From: Microbacterium aoyamense
GTDB lineage: Bacteria > Actinomycetota > Actinomycetes > Actinomycetales > Microbacteriaceae
Direction of reading: 5' to 3'
Length of the DNA stretch: 64,000 nucleotides
Assembly: GCF_023155855.1 (NCBI RefSeq)
Contig: NZ_JAKNUT010000008.1
Span: 62,001 to 126,000, forward strand
Part shown: piece after piece, positions 49,621-57,327 of the stretch
How positions within the stretch are numbered: the first letter of the stretch is position 1
How the letters are laid out: each line of letters opens with the position of its first letter
The notes under the pieces: model-generated
Told to the model about the DNA's origin: nothing
What the model saw: only the letters and a program-made list of their open reading frames with translations
The model's database searches: none
Position numbers and translations under genes: made by a program

Positions 49621-50715
49621 TCAGGGCAGGGGCGTGTTCCGGCTCCCGAGCCGCGACGTGTCCACCGTGTCGTGCGCGCCGCGTACGACGCCGATGACGA
49701 ACCCCGCACCCCACGAGAGGTGCATGGACGGCAGCACGGCGGCCGTCCACAGCTTGTCGCGCCATCCTCTGCCGCCTCCCGCGCCGAGCGCGACCGCGAC
49801 GATGAGCAGTGCGTACAGGGCGATCGGAACGTAGACGACGGATGCCACGGCCGACCAGATCCCCGAGATCACGCCGGTCAGCTGCAGCAGGCCGACCACG
49901 AGGGCGAGCACGACGTTCAGCACGAGCAGGGGCGGCGCGAAGAAGCGGAGCGAGTTGCCGCGTCCGAATCGGCGCACGAGTTCGCCGCGCCAGCGCCCGG
50001 TCGCGTAGAACTGCCGCACGAGCCGCGGCCAGCTCTCGCGGGGCCAGTACGTGACCGACAGCGAAGGATCGAACCACACGCGATACCCGGCACGACGGAT
50101 GCGCAGATTGAGCTCCCAGTCCTCGCCGCGGCGGATCGACTCGTCGAACAGTCCGACCTCGTCGAGGACGGCTCGGCGCATCACGCCCAGATACGCGGAC
50201 TCGGCCTCGCCCGCCTGCGTCCCGCCGTGGTAGGCGCCGCCGCCCAGACCGATGGGGGAGTTGTAGGCGCGCGCGACGGCCCGCTGGAACGGCGATCGGC
50301 CGTCGGCGCGCATGACGCCGCCGACGTTCGCGGCGCGCACGCTCTCGAGCGTCTCGAGCGCCCGGCGGGCGTAGTCGGGCTCGAGCTCGGAGTGGGCGTC
50401 GACCCGCACGATCGTCGGGTATCGTCCGGCGCGGATCGCGAGGTTGAGTCCGACGGGGATGTCGGCCACAGGGTTGTCGATCAGCACGATGCGTCCATCG
50501 GCGGCCGCGAGCGAGCGGGCGAGCTCGGTGGTGCCGTCGGTCGATGGCGCGAGCGCGATGACGAGCTCGACGGGGCCTGCGACATCCTGCGCGAGGACAG
50601 TCCGCACAGCGCGCTCGAGATAACCGATCTCGTTCAGGACCGGCATGACGAACGTGACGCCGGAGCCCGCGGGGATGACCGGTGCATCCTTGCGACCGGG
50701 ATCCACGACATGCAC
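49621..50715 (-). CDS. Family 2 glycosyltransferase with C-terminal membrane helices
   Basis: The protein has 364 residues. GT-A fold: VTFVMPVLNEIGYLERAV, ELVIALAPSTDGT, IVRVDAHSELEP (DxD-equivalent DAH), YLGVMRRAVLDEVGLFDESIRRGEDWELNLRIRRAG (acceptor-binding ED) and RQFYATGRWRG (QxxRW-like). Two to three hydrophobic segments at about 255-335 anchor it. It resembles succinoglycan/ExoA-type transferases. The sugar is unknown. GTG start at 50715; CATGAT 6 nt upstream may be a weak -10 box. Lies between the CDP-glycerol transferase genes on the opposite strand. Confidence 0.85.
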   Translation of the reverse strand: MHVVDPGRKDAPVIPAGSGVTFVMPVLNEIGYLERAVRTVLAQDVAGPVELVIALAPSTDGTTELARSLAAADGRIVLIDNPVADIPVGLNLAIRAGRYPTIVRVDAHSELEPDYARRALETLESVRAANVGGVMRADGRSPFQRAVARAYNSPIGLGGGAYHGGTQAGEAESAYLGVMRRAVLDEVGLFDESIRRGEDWELNLRIRRAGYRVWFDPSLSVTYWPRESWPRLVRQFYATGRWRGELVRRFGRGNSLRFFAPPLLVLNVVLALVVGLLQLTGVISGIWSAVASVVYVPIALYALLIVAVALGAGGGRGWRDKLWTAAVLPSMHLSWGAGFVIGVVRGAHDTVDTSRLGSRNTPLP

Positions 50716-50744
50716 GCGTCGATCATGTCATGCCCGCCCGTGGG

Positions 50745-50750
50745 TACGCT
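50745..50750 (+). promoter_or_regulatory. Leaderless-type -10 box of the third CDP-glycerol transferase-like gene
   Basis: TACGCT, exactly 6 nt before the GTG at 50757. GGAGGG fills the spacer and would be too close to act as a normal ribosome-binding site. Confidence 0.7.
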
Positions 50751-50756
50751 GGAGGG

Positions 50757-52040
50757 GTGGGTCTGGTCTCCGACGCGAAGAAGGCCGCCGCGCTCGTGCG
50801 CAAGGCGGTGTCGAACCGATCCGCTGTGCGCGCGGTGCGCAGGGCGCTCGCGGCGAAGCATCCGCACCCGCCGCATCACTTCCGCGTCGCGGTGTACTTC
50901 GCCGACGGCGCGGTCAACATGTACCAGATGCGGCAGTGGTACAAACCGCTCGCCGAACTCGCCAAGACCTGGCCGGTCGTCGTGCTCTCGCGCGCGGCGA
51001 CGGGGGCTCACGCGCTCGTGACCGACGACGCGCTTCCGGTCGCGTTCGTGCCCACCGTGCGCGACCTCGAGCAGTACATCGCGACGCAGGACATCCGGGT
51101 CGTCCTGTACGTCAACCAGAACACGCGCAACTTCCAGATGTTCCGCTACGGCCGCCGTTGGCACGTGTTCATCAACCACGGCGAGTCCGACAAGATGTAC
51201 ATGACCACGAACCAGTACAAGGCGTACGACTACGCCTTCGTGGCCGGGCAGGCGGCGCGCGAGCGCCTCTCCCGCGTGCTGTGGGACTACGACCTCGACA
51301 CCCGCACGATCGAGATCGGCCGCCCGCAGGCAGACCACTACTCCGGCACGCTGCCCTACACGCCCGACGACCGCACGGTCGTGCTGTACGCACCGACCTG
51401 GGAGGGGGATCGTCCCTCGGCGCACTACGGGTCGATCCGCACGCACGGCGAGGCACTGGCATCCGCTCTCCTCGCGACGGGACGCCACCGCCTCATCTAC
51501 CGCCCGCACCCGCGCTCAGGAGTCGTGGACCCCGAATACGGAGCGGCGAATCAGCGCATCATCGCCGCGATCGCCGCCGCGAACGCCGCCGATCCGTCGG
51601 CGAAGCACGTCTTCGACGACAAACCCGACCTCGGGTGGCAGCTCGCCGCGGCCGACGTCGCGATCGTCGACATCTCGGCGATGGTCTACGACCGGCTGGC
51701 AGCCGACCGTCCGCTCCTGATCACGCGTCCGGCCGATCCCGCTGCCGTCATCGACACCCACGGCTACCTCTCGGCGTGCGAATGGCTGGATGCAGCGACG
51801 GCCGGCTCGATCGTCTCCCAGACCGATCGCGTGCTCCAGGACCCCGGTGCGACGGCCCGGCTCGAGGAGTGGGTGAGGCACTACTTCGGCGACACGGCTC
51901 CCGGCGCCGCGACGGCGCGCTTCCACGACGCGATCGGGCACCTGATGCGCACGTGGGACGAGTGGCACGTCCGCTCGCTGGACGAGGGTGAAGACGACGA
52001 ACTGGACGAAGCCGAGCTCGACGACGAGCTCACGGCGTGA
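50757..52040 (+). CDS. Divergent CDP-glycerol glycerophosphotransferase family protein
   Basis: The protein has 427 residues. Motifs are related but altered: VVLYVNQNTRNFQMFRYG, HVFINHGESDKMYMT (NHGESDK in place of WHGTPLK), VVLYAPTWEGDRPSAHYGS, LIYRPHPRSG and VAIVDISAMVYDRLA (VDIS in place of TDYS). The C-terminus is very acidic (EGEDDELDEAELDDEL). It probably keeps the GT-B fold of the family but may use a different acceptor or donor. The stop abuts the convergent maltokinase stop with no gap. Confidence 0.75.
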   Translation: MGLVSDAKKAAALVRKAVSNRSAVRAVRRALAAKHPHPPHHFRVAVYFADGAVNMYQMRQWYKPLAELAKTWPVVVLSRAATGAHALVTDDALPVAFVPTVRDLEQYIATQDIRVVLYVNQNTRNFQMFRYGRRWHVFINHGESDKMYMTTNQYKAYDYAFVAGQAARERLSRVLWDYDLDTRTIEIGRPQADHYSGTLPYTPDDRTVVLYAPTWEGDRPSAHYGSIRTHGEALASALLATGRHRLIYRPHPRSGVVDPEYGAANQRIIAAIAAANAADPSAKHVFDDKPDLGWQLAAADVAIVDISAMVYDRLAADRPLLITRPADPAAVIDTHGYLSACEWLDAATAGSIVSQTDRVLQDPGATARLEEWVRHYFGDTAPGAATARFHDAIGHLMRTWDEWHVRSLDEGEDDELDEAELDDELTA

Positions 52041-53420
52041 TCACACGACGGTGCCGGAGCGGTCGGCGAGCCGTGCGATGGCGCGCAGCGGGATGCTGAC
52101 CCACGTCGGGCGATTGCGGGTCTCGTAGATCGCCTCGTAGACCGCCTTGTCGAGTTCGAGAGCGGCGAGCAGTTCGTGCTGCGCGTCGAGGTCGGTTCCG
52201 GATGCCGCGCAGTAGCCATCGAGGAACGCGGTGCGGGCGCTGCGCGCCCACTCCTGTACGGCGCCGTGCGAGTGCCCCTGCTCGCCCTGCCGGATCGATC
52301 CTGCGACGTAGTCGAACGACCTGAGCATGCCCGCGACGTCGCGCAGGGCGAGGTCGGGCTCCCGACGCTCGGCCATGGGCCGCAGCGGCTCGCCCTCGAA
52401 GTCGAGCAGCACCCACCCGCGACCGGGCACCAGCAGCACCTGACCCAGGTGGTAGTCGCCGTGGATGCGCTGCCGAGGCGGCCACGCGATCGTCTCGGCG
52501 CGCGCGTAGACCCGCTCGATGGCCTGCTGTCGCTCGGCGATGGCCGGGACCTCCGCGATCGCGATGGACAGTCGCCGCCGCCACGTGGCCGACGTCGTCG
52601 CGCGGGCGGCGTCATCCGTCCGAGGCGTGGGGAACAGCGCCGCGAGCGAGAGGTGGACGTCGGCGGTCGCGGCGCCCAGATCGCGCGCGCGTTCGGTGAA
52701 GTCGTCGCCGCGTGCGCCCGCCCGAAGCGCGACACGCCAGGCGTCCTCGACCCCGGGGAGGAACTCCTGCGCGAAGGCGAGCGAGCCGTACACGGATCCC
52801 GCGGCCGTCGTCGAATCGGGCCAGCGCGCTTCGAGCGAGCCGACGGCGCGGGGGACGTGGGCCGAGCCCGCATCCGCGAGCGCGGTCGCGAGTTCGATGT
52901 CGGGGCTGAGCCCCGGGTGCAGCTGCCGGAAGACCTTGCAGATCACGGGGGTGGCCGTCTCGCCCGCGTAGATGAGCGAGGTGTTCGACTGCTCGCCCCG
53001 CAGCACGGAGGCGCGGCGTGGGCCCGTGCCGAGATCGACGGAAGTGGGGATGCCGCGCGCCGCCATGTTCGGGCCCCGAGCTTCGCCGCCCTCGGTCACG
53101 AGCGTCAGGAGCGCCCGCGCGTAGGCCGGGTCGTACGCGCCGTCGATGAAGGTCGTGCCGGGCTCGGGACTCCCGATCACGTGCTCGGGATCCGCGTCGA
53201 CATGCGCGGTCGCGCGCTCGGCGATCGGTACCTGATAGAGCACCGGCGGAAGCGATCCCTCGTCCGAGACCAGCAACGTGCGCAGGCGCGCGTCGTCGCC
53301 GGGGAGGGGATTGTCGGTCTCCCACCAGCCGACCAGGCGCAGGCTCGGCGGCCTGCCCTTCGCGGCGTACCACCGCTGCCGCGGCATCCACGCCGCAAGG
53401 CACGCCAGCGTGCTGTCCAT
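52041..53420 (-). CDS. mak: Maltokinase-like protein (GlgE pathway)
   Basis: The protein has 459 residues. N-cap WMPRQRWYAAKGRPPSLRLVGWW, central VLRGEQSNTSLIY, catalytic loop RIHGDYHLGQVLLV with the metal-binding WVLLDFEGEP, and the C-terminal KAVYEAIYETRNRPTWVSIPL typical of Mak/Pep2. It phosphorylates maltose to maltose-1-phosphate for alpha-glucan synthesis in actinobacteria; treS and glgE are not in the window. TAACCT lies 7 nt before the ATG and a LacI-type palindrome lies at 53459, so sugar-dependent control is likely. Confidence 0.88.
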   Translation of the reverse strand: MDSTLACLAAWMPRQRWYAAKGRPPSLRLVGWWETDNPLPGDDARLRTLLVSDEGSLPPVLYQVPIAERATAHVDADPEHVIGSPEPGTTFIDGAYDPAYARALLTLVTEGGEARGPNMAARGIPTSVDLGTGPRRASVLRGEQSNTSLIYAGETATPVICKVFRQLHPGLSPDIELATALADAGSAHVPRAVGSLEARWPDSTTAAGSVYGSLAFAQEFLPGVEDAWRVALRAGARGDDFTERARDLGAATADVHLSLAALFPTPRTDDAARATTSATWRRRLSIAIAEVPAIAERQQAIERVYARAETIAWPPRQRIHGDYHLGQVLLVPGRGWVLLDFEGEPLRPMAERREPDLALRDVAGMLRSFDYVAGSIRQGEQGHSHGAVQEWARSARTAFLDGYCAASGTDLDAQHELLAALELDKAVYEAIYETRNRPTWVSIPLRAIARLADRSGTVV

Positions 53421-53427
53421 GTATGCG

Positions 53428-53433
53428 AGGTTA
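53428..53433 (-). promoter_or_regulatory. Leaderless-type -10 box of maltokinase
   Basis: TAACCT on the minus strand, 7 nt before the ATG at 53420. Confidence 0.6.
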
Positions 53434-53458
53434 GGGGTCGTGGCGGGGTGTGTCGAGG

Positions 53459-53484
53459 CCGGATTGCAAGCGCTTGCAATCCGG
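53459..53484. promoter_or_regulatory. 26-nt perfect palindrome, LacI-family-type operator
   Basis: Half-site CCGGATTGCAAGC (53459-53471) and its exact complement (53472-53484), with the core TTGCAAGCGCTTGCAA characteristic of LacI/GalR-family operators including maltose regulators. Its near edge is 26 bp upstream of the maltokinase -10 box, next to the expected -35 position. A terminator role for the upstream SCO4848-type gene is possible but there is no T-tract. Confidence 0.75.
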
Positions 53485-53486
53485 CG

Positions 53487-53702
53487 TCACGACGTGAGCG
53501 CGACGATGGCGGCGATGACGGATGCCAGTGCGAGGACGAGCGCTGTCGCGATCAGCACGGCGTGCACGACGAGGAACCGCGTGGGGCGTCCGTCGGCGTC
53601 CCGGGAACGCGGATCCTTCGCGACCCGACGATAGAAGGTCGGCCAGACGAGGACGTTGAACACGGCGTTGGCCAGCAGCAGAGCGATGAGGATCGGGGTC
53701 AC
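53487..53702 (-). CDS. SCO4848 family small membrane protein
   Basis: The protein has 71 residues, with two membrane helices: MTPILIALLLANAVFNVLVWPTF, then YRRVAKDPRSRDADGRPTRF, then VVHAVLIATALVLALASVIAAI. This is the SCO4848 family pattern. The function is unknown. GTG start at 53702 with TAGGCT 6 nt upstream. It is followed by the LacI-type palindrome and maltokinase on the same strand. Confidence 0.85.
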   Translation of the reverse strand: MTPILIALLLANAVFNVLVWPTFYRRVAKDPRSRDADGRPTRFLVVHAVLIATALVLALASVIAAIVALTS

Positions 53703-53708
53703 TCCTCG

Positions 53709-53714
53709 AGCCTA
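53709..53714 (-). promoter_or_regulatory. Leaderless-type -10 box of the SCO4848-family gene
   Basis: TAGGCT on the minus strand, exactly 6 nt before the GTG at 53702. Confidence 0.65.
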
Positions 53715-53726
53715 CGAGGGATGATC

Positions 53727-53755
53727 TTGACCGCTCGTCCCCACGGGTGTATTCC
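53727..53755 (+). promoter_or_regulatory. Promoter of the beta-lactamase-like lipoprotein gene with -35 and -10
   Basis: TTGACC (53727-53732), a 17-bp spacer, TATTCC (53750-53755), then 6 nt to the ATG at 53762. This is the only leaderless-type promoter in the window where I also see a good -35. Confidence 0.65.
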
Positions 53756-53761
53756 GGTGCC

Positions 53762-54811
53762 ATGTCCCGTGGACGGGCTGGGCTGCTCGTCGCGGCGGCG
53801 ATCGCCGTCGGCGCGTCTCTCACCGCGTGCGCGAGCGACACGCGGGGCGCGGATTCCGAAGAGCTGATGGATGCCGCGCTGGCGCAGGATGCCCCGGGAT
53901 GCGCCGCCGCCGCCGCGGTCGAGGGGGAGGTGGTGTGGTCGTACGAGCGAGGCCTCGCCGACATGGATCACTACACGGCGATCGACGCCGACACCCGCTT
54001 CAACATCGGGTCGATCTCGAAGCAGTTCACCGCGCTGTCCGCCGTGGCGCTGGCGGAGGACGGGCGCCTCGACCTGGACGCCGCCGTGTCGGAGTACCTG
54101 GACGGACTGCCGGCGTGGGCGGATGAAGCGACCGTTCGAGACCTCATGGGCCACACCTCCGGCATCCTCGATCCGAGCTATTCGCTCACGGACGAGGTGA
54201 CACGCGAGTCCCTCGTCGCCGATCTCGCTTCGGACCCCACGACGCAGCGCGAGGTCGGCGCGTTCCTCTACTCCAACGTCGGCTACATGCTGCTCGGCAT
54301 GATCGTGGAGGAGGCCGCGGGCGAGGATCTGGAGTCCTGGATGCGGGTCCACATGTTCGAGGCTGCGGGCGTGGACATGGTGAGCGAGACGGACGACGAC
54401 GACGCCGCGAACTCGCTCGGCTATCTCTCGTCGACATCTCCCTATCGGGACGGCGCCGACGGGGCGTCCATCCCCGGCCCGACCGGCGTCCTGACGACCA
54501 TGGGCGAACTCGTCCGCTGGGGCGACCAGTATCGCGCGACGACCGTGGTCCCACCCGGAGCACTCGCCGACGCGATCGCCCGCGGGACGGAACTCCACGG
54601 AGGCGTGTACGGGCCGGGAGTCAACGTCGGCGACAACGGACTCGTCTTCCATCAGGGCGAGGACGACGGCTACCGGTCGTTCTTCGTCGCCGACCCCTCG
54701 ACGTCGACGACGTTCGCGATCAGCTGCAACCACCTGATCGAGGGAACACTCATCGACGACCTCCTGGCGGTGTGGATGGCGCGAGTGCTCACTCCCACGC
54801 CGACGCCCTAG
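53762..54811 (+). CDS. Class C beta-lactamase-like serine hydrolase, lipoprotein
   Basis: The protein has 349 residues. Signal peptide MSRGRAGLLVAAAIAVGASL ends in the lipobox LTAC|A. The serine nucleophile motif is GSISKQFTA (SxxK) and the second motif YSNVGYMLLG (YxN). The third motif is less clear; NGLVFHQGEDDGYRSFF holds the expected HxG-type HQG. It is probably a surface-exposed DD-peptidase or esterase rather than an antibiotic-resistance enzyme. Confidence 0.87.
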   Translation: MSRGRAGLLVAAAIAVGASLTACASDTRGADSEELMDAALAQDAPGCAAAAAVEGEVVWSYERGLADMDHYTAIDADTRFNIGSISKQFTALSAVALAEDGRLDLDAAVSEYLDGLPAWADEATVRDLMGHTSGILDPSYSLTDEVTRESLVADLASDPTTQREVGAFLYSNVGYMLLGMIVEEAAGEDLESWMRVHMFEAAGVDMVSETDDDDAANSLGYLSSTSPYRDGADGASIPGPTGVLTTMGELVRWGDQYRATTVVPPGALADAIARGTELHGGVYGPGVNVGDNGLVFHQGEDDGYRSFFVADPSTSTTFAISCNHLIEGTLIDDLLAVWMARVLTPTPTP

Positions 54812-54814
54812 ACG

Positions 54815-55015
54815 TCAGTCGGCGTCGCCCTCGGCGACACTCGCCGGCAGATCCGTGGGGATCGAGATGGAGATGGAGCCGACGCCGGGAACGGCGTCGA
54901 GGTCGATCGTGCCCCCGTACGGCAGCCGTTCGGCGGCCGGGAGGTCGGGCAACGGCTCGGACGGCAGCCCAGCCCACTCGACCGGGTCTTCGGGAAGCTT
55001 CTGGAACAGGCCCAT
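54815..55015 (-). CDS. Small acidic protein of unknown function
   Basis: The protein has 66 residues: MGLFQKLPEDPVEWAGLPSE, then LPYGGTIDLDAVPGVGSISISIPTDLP. No domain is recognised. Support comes from codon usage, a GAGAAT box 6 nt before the ATG and exact fit between neighbours (3 nt from the convergent lipoprotein gene stop). Confidence 0.6.
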   Translation of the reverse strand: MGLFQKLPEDPVEWAGLPSEPLPDLPAAERLPYGGTIDLDAVPGVGSISISIPTDLPASVAEGDAD

Positions 55016-55021
55016 GGCGCC

Positions 55022-55027
55022 ATTCTC
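55022..55027 (-). promoter_or_regulatory. Leaderless-type -10 box (GAGAAT)
   Basis: GAGAAT on the minus strand, exactly 6 nt before the ATG at 55015. Confidence 0.45.
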
Positions 55028-55051
55028 CCACCCCGCCGGGGCGCCGGCACC

Positions 55052-55351
55052 TCACAGGACGAACCGCCAGCAGTACTCCTCGCCCGTGTCGGGGCGGAAC
55101 CAGACGACCGTCATCGTCAGGTCGTCGGTGTCGACGTCGCAGAAGCAGAGCCGGACCGTCTCGGCAGGCAGGACCTGGCCCCAATGCTCGGTGGTCGCGA
55201 CGTGGGGTCCGTCGGTGAACAGCCGGACGAAGTCGAGGGCGTCCAGACCCGCGTTGACGACGACGGGATGCCGGGGGTCCGATCGGTCGACGTGCCACGG
55301 CACGAGATAGGCGCGGCGCGGACTGTCGTCGGGTTCGAGAGCTCTGAGCAT
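55052..55351 (-). CDS. Small hypothetical protein
   Basis: The protein has 99 residues: MLRALEPDDSPRRAYLVPWH, PHVATTEHWGQVLPAETVRL, and MTVVWFRPDTGEEYCWRFVL at the C-terminus. It looks like a small soluble alpha/beta protein; no family is recognised. The ATG at 55351 is chosen because TACCTT lies 6 nt upstream; the frame is open further but without good coding character. Confidence 0.6.
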   Translation of the reverse strand: MLRALEPDDSPRRAYLVPWHVDRSDPRHPVVVNAGLDALDFVRLFTDGPHVATTEHWGQVLPAETVRLCFCDVDTDDLTMTVVWFRPDTGEEYCWRFVL

Positions 55352-55357
55352 GCAGCG

Positions 55358-55363
55358 AAGGTA
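55358..55363 (-). promoter_or_regulatory. Leaderless-type -10 box
   Basis: TACCTT on the minus strand, exactly 6 nt before the ATG at 55351. Confidence 0.5.
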
Positions 55364-55454
55364 GGGGTGCCGACCGACGTGCGAAGCGAACGAACGGCGC
55401 GGTGTCGATGCCGATGTGGAGAGCGCGATCCGCGACCGGGCGGGGGAGGAGCGG

Positions 55455-56390
55455 TCAGTCGTCGCCGAGGTCGTCGGGCTCGCTCCCGGTCGGAAGCTCT
55501 CTGCGACGACCGGTGGCGCGACGTGCGGCGCTGCCGACGGCATCCGCCCCCTTCGACACGCCGTTCGCGATCGCACCGCCCGCGCGTCGCAGAGCGCGAC
55601 CCGTCGTCGACTCGATCGTGAGGGTTCCCGGTTGCGGTTCGATCGCTTCGGGCACCTGGAGCGGAGGAGCGCCGAATGCGCGGCGCGAGTTCACGAGCAC
55701 CCGCCGGCCGAGGATGTGGTTGCCCGTCCCGCCGATGACGGCGCCGATGCCGAAGGGGAGTGCCTTGCCGATCCACGATGCACCGCCGCGGACCGCGAAC
55801 TGGTGGATGAACGTGGTCTTGAGGCGATCGACGAGCGGACCGACGGCGGCGCGGGGAAGTGTCTTGGTCACCAGTTCGCCCCAGTAGCTCGAGCGCGTGC
55901 CGCCCTTGCCGCTCGCCTGCGCAGCGAGCTGAGACACGAGGTCGATGCCCTCGCGGCCGAGCATGAGCGTCAGCACGAGCGCGCGTGCGCGCTCGGGATC
56001 GGCGACGGGGATGCCGTGCACCTCGGCGACCGACTGCGCGAAGAGCGTCGTCGCCTCGAGGAACCCGATCGTCTCGACGCCGCTCAGCGCGAGCGTCACA
56101 CCGGTGCCGATGCCCGGGACGACGGCCGTCGCGCCGACGGCCGCTCCGCCGGTGGTCACGGCGGCGAGGTAGCGCCGTTCGAGCATGCGCACGATGTCCG
56201 CAGTGCCGGCCTCGGGATGACGGAGGCGGATGCTGCGCAGGTGGGCGAGCACGACCGGCCGCTGGATCGCGAGCACGCGATCGAGCATGCGGACGGCGTG
56301 CGGATGCTCGTCCGAGCCGACGGGCGGCATGTCACCCTGCCACGGAGAGTCTCCGGGCAGGGAGTGGATGCGGTGCACCTTCTCGGCCAT
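55455..56390 (-). CDS. Uncharacterised protein with Gly-rich EcsC-like membrane segments
   Basis: The protein has 311 residues. Two Gly/Ala-rich hydrophobic stretches (AVTTGGAAVGATAVVPGIGTG and ALPFGIGAVIGGTGNHILG) flank a helical region, a layout seen in EcsC-like proteins; the assignment is weak. The C-terminus is basic and low complexity. The ATG at 56390 has TAGGAT 6 nt upstream. No operon partner. I recall similar proteins in Microbacterium genomes, without a known function. Confidence 0.6.
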   Translation of the reverse strand: MAEKVHRIHSLPGDSPWQGDMPPVGSDEHPHAVRMLDRVLAIQRPVVLAHLRSIRLRHPEAGTADIVRMLERRYLAAVTTGGAAVGATAVVPGIGTGVTLALSGVETIGFLEATTLFAQSVAEVHGIPVADPERARALVLTLMLGREGIDLVSQLAAQASGKGGTRSSYWGELVTKTLPRAAVGPLVDRLKTTFIHQFAVRGGASWIGKALPFGIGAVIGGTGNHILGRRVLVNSRRAFGAPPLQVPEAIEPQPGTLTIESTTGRALRRAGGAIANGVSKGADAVGSAARRATGRRRELPTGSEPDDLGDD

Positions 56391-56396
56391 GGGCCG

Positions 56397-56402
56397 ATCC
56401 TA
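56397..56402 (-). promoter_or_regulatory. Leaderless-type -10 box
   Basis: TAGGAT on the minus strand, exactly 6 nt before the ATG at 56390. Confidence 0.65.
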
Positions 56403-56438
56403 AGCCGACGACCCGGGTCTCTCCCCGGGTTGACAGCC

Positions 56439-57131
56439 TCAGACGAAGAGGTTCGCGCGCTCGAGGTCTTCGGCGAAGTCGACCTCGACGGCGTAGAGGT
56501 CGGAGATGTCCATCGGTGCGAGCAGCACGCCGTCCTCGGCGATCGCGAGCTCGAGGCCCCGCTCGAAGTAGTCCTGATCGTCGACGCGCGTGAGCTGGCG
56601 CATGAACGCCTTCTTGTCGGCGCTCGAGATGTAGTTGATGCCCACGGCCTCGCCGATGCCGCCCTTGACGGTCTTCGAGAGCTCGTTGATGAAGCCCTCG
56701 GGCGTGACGGTGTACTTGACCTCTTCGTCGCTCACCTTCGAGGTGTTGACGGTCACGAAGGACTGGTCGCGCTCGATGTGCGCGATGGCACGGCCGAGGA
56801 TGCGCGGGTCGAACACGACGTCGCCGTTCATCCAGAGGACGCCGCCCTTGCCCGTCTTCGCGAGAGCGCGCAGGAGGCTCTTGGACGTGTTCGTCTGGTC
56901 GTAGCGGTCGTTGTAGACGTAGTTGACGTCCGGGAACGCCTCGACGATCGTCTCGGCGCGGTAGCCGACCACCGTCGTGAGCTCGGCGTCGTCGCCGAAG
57001 ACCGCACGGATGTTGTCGTGCTGCTGCTGCATGATGCTGCGGCCGTCGTTGAGCTCGGTGAGCGGCTTGGGCAGGCTGCGACCCAGGCGCGAGCCCATAC
57101 CGGCCGCGAGGATGACGGTCTGAAGAGTCAT
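56439..57131 (-). CDS. Nucleotidyltransferase (NTP_transferase, LicC-like phosphocholine/sugar-phosphate cytidylyltransferase)
   Basis: The protein has 230 residues. The N-terminal signature TVILAAGMGSRLGRSLPKPL binds the NTP; WMNGDVVFDP holds the metal-binding Asp, and VDFAEDLERAN the second. Members make CDP-choline, CDP-sugars or NDP-sugars. Given three CDP-alditol-type transferases nearby, a CDP-linked product is an attractive inference. ATG at 57131 with AGGAG 8 nt upstream; unlike most neighbours it has a normal leader. Confidence 0.8.
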   Translation of the reverse strand: MTLQTVILAAGMGSRLGRSLPKPLTELNDGRSIMQQQHDNIRAVFGDDAELTTVVGYRAETIVEAFPDVNYVYNDRYDQTNTSKSLLRALAKTGKGGVLWMNGDVVFDPRILGRAIAHIERDQSFVTVNTSKVSDEEVKYTVTPEGFINELSKTVKGGIGEAVGINYISSADKKAFMRQLTRVDDQDYFERGLELAIAEDGVLLAPMDISDLYAVEVDFAEDLERANLFV

Positions 57132-57209
57132 GGTCTGCTCCTGGAGTGTGGTGGAAACGGCGAATTCACCGTACAGACACTCCTTCGTGCCTCGCCCATG
57201 GTAGCGATA

Positions 57210-57225
57210 GCACCTGGGAAGGTGC
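57210..57225. promoter_or_regulatory. Inverted repeat next to a CATAAT box in a divergent gap
   Basis: GCACCT-GGGA-AGGTGC at 57210-57225, directly followed by ATAAT (CATAAT 57225-57230). It lies in the 196-bp gap between the nucleotidyltransferase and ABC-transporter genes, where I see no other gene. It may be an operator for either side. Confidence 0.4.
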
Positions 57226-57315
57226 ATAATGTCGGGTCGCCGTTGCCATTTCGTGACATTTCGCGTGACCTGCGACATCTGGCCGCGTATTGCGCGTCCC
57301 GCGGGAACGGGTTGA

Positions 57316-57321
57316 TAGCCT
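57316..57321 (+). promoter_or_regulatory. Leaderless-type -10 box of the ABC transporter operon
   Basis: TAGCCT, exactly 6 nt before the GTG at 57328. Confidence 0.65.
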
Positions 57322-57327
57322 CGAACG

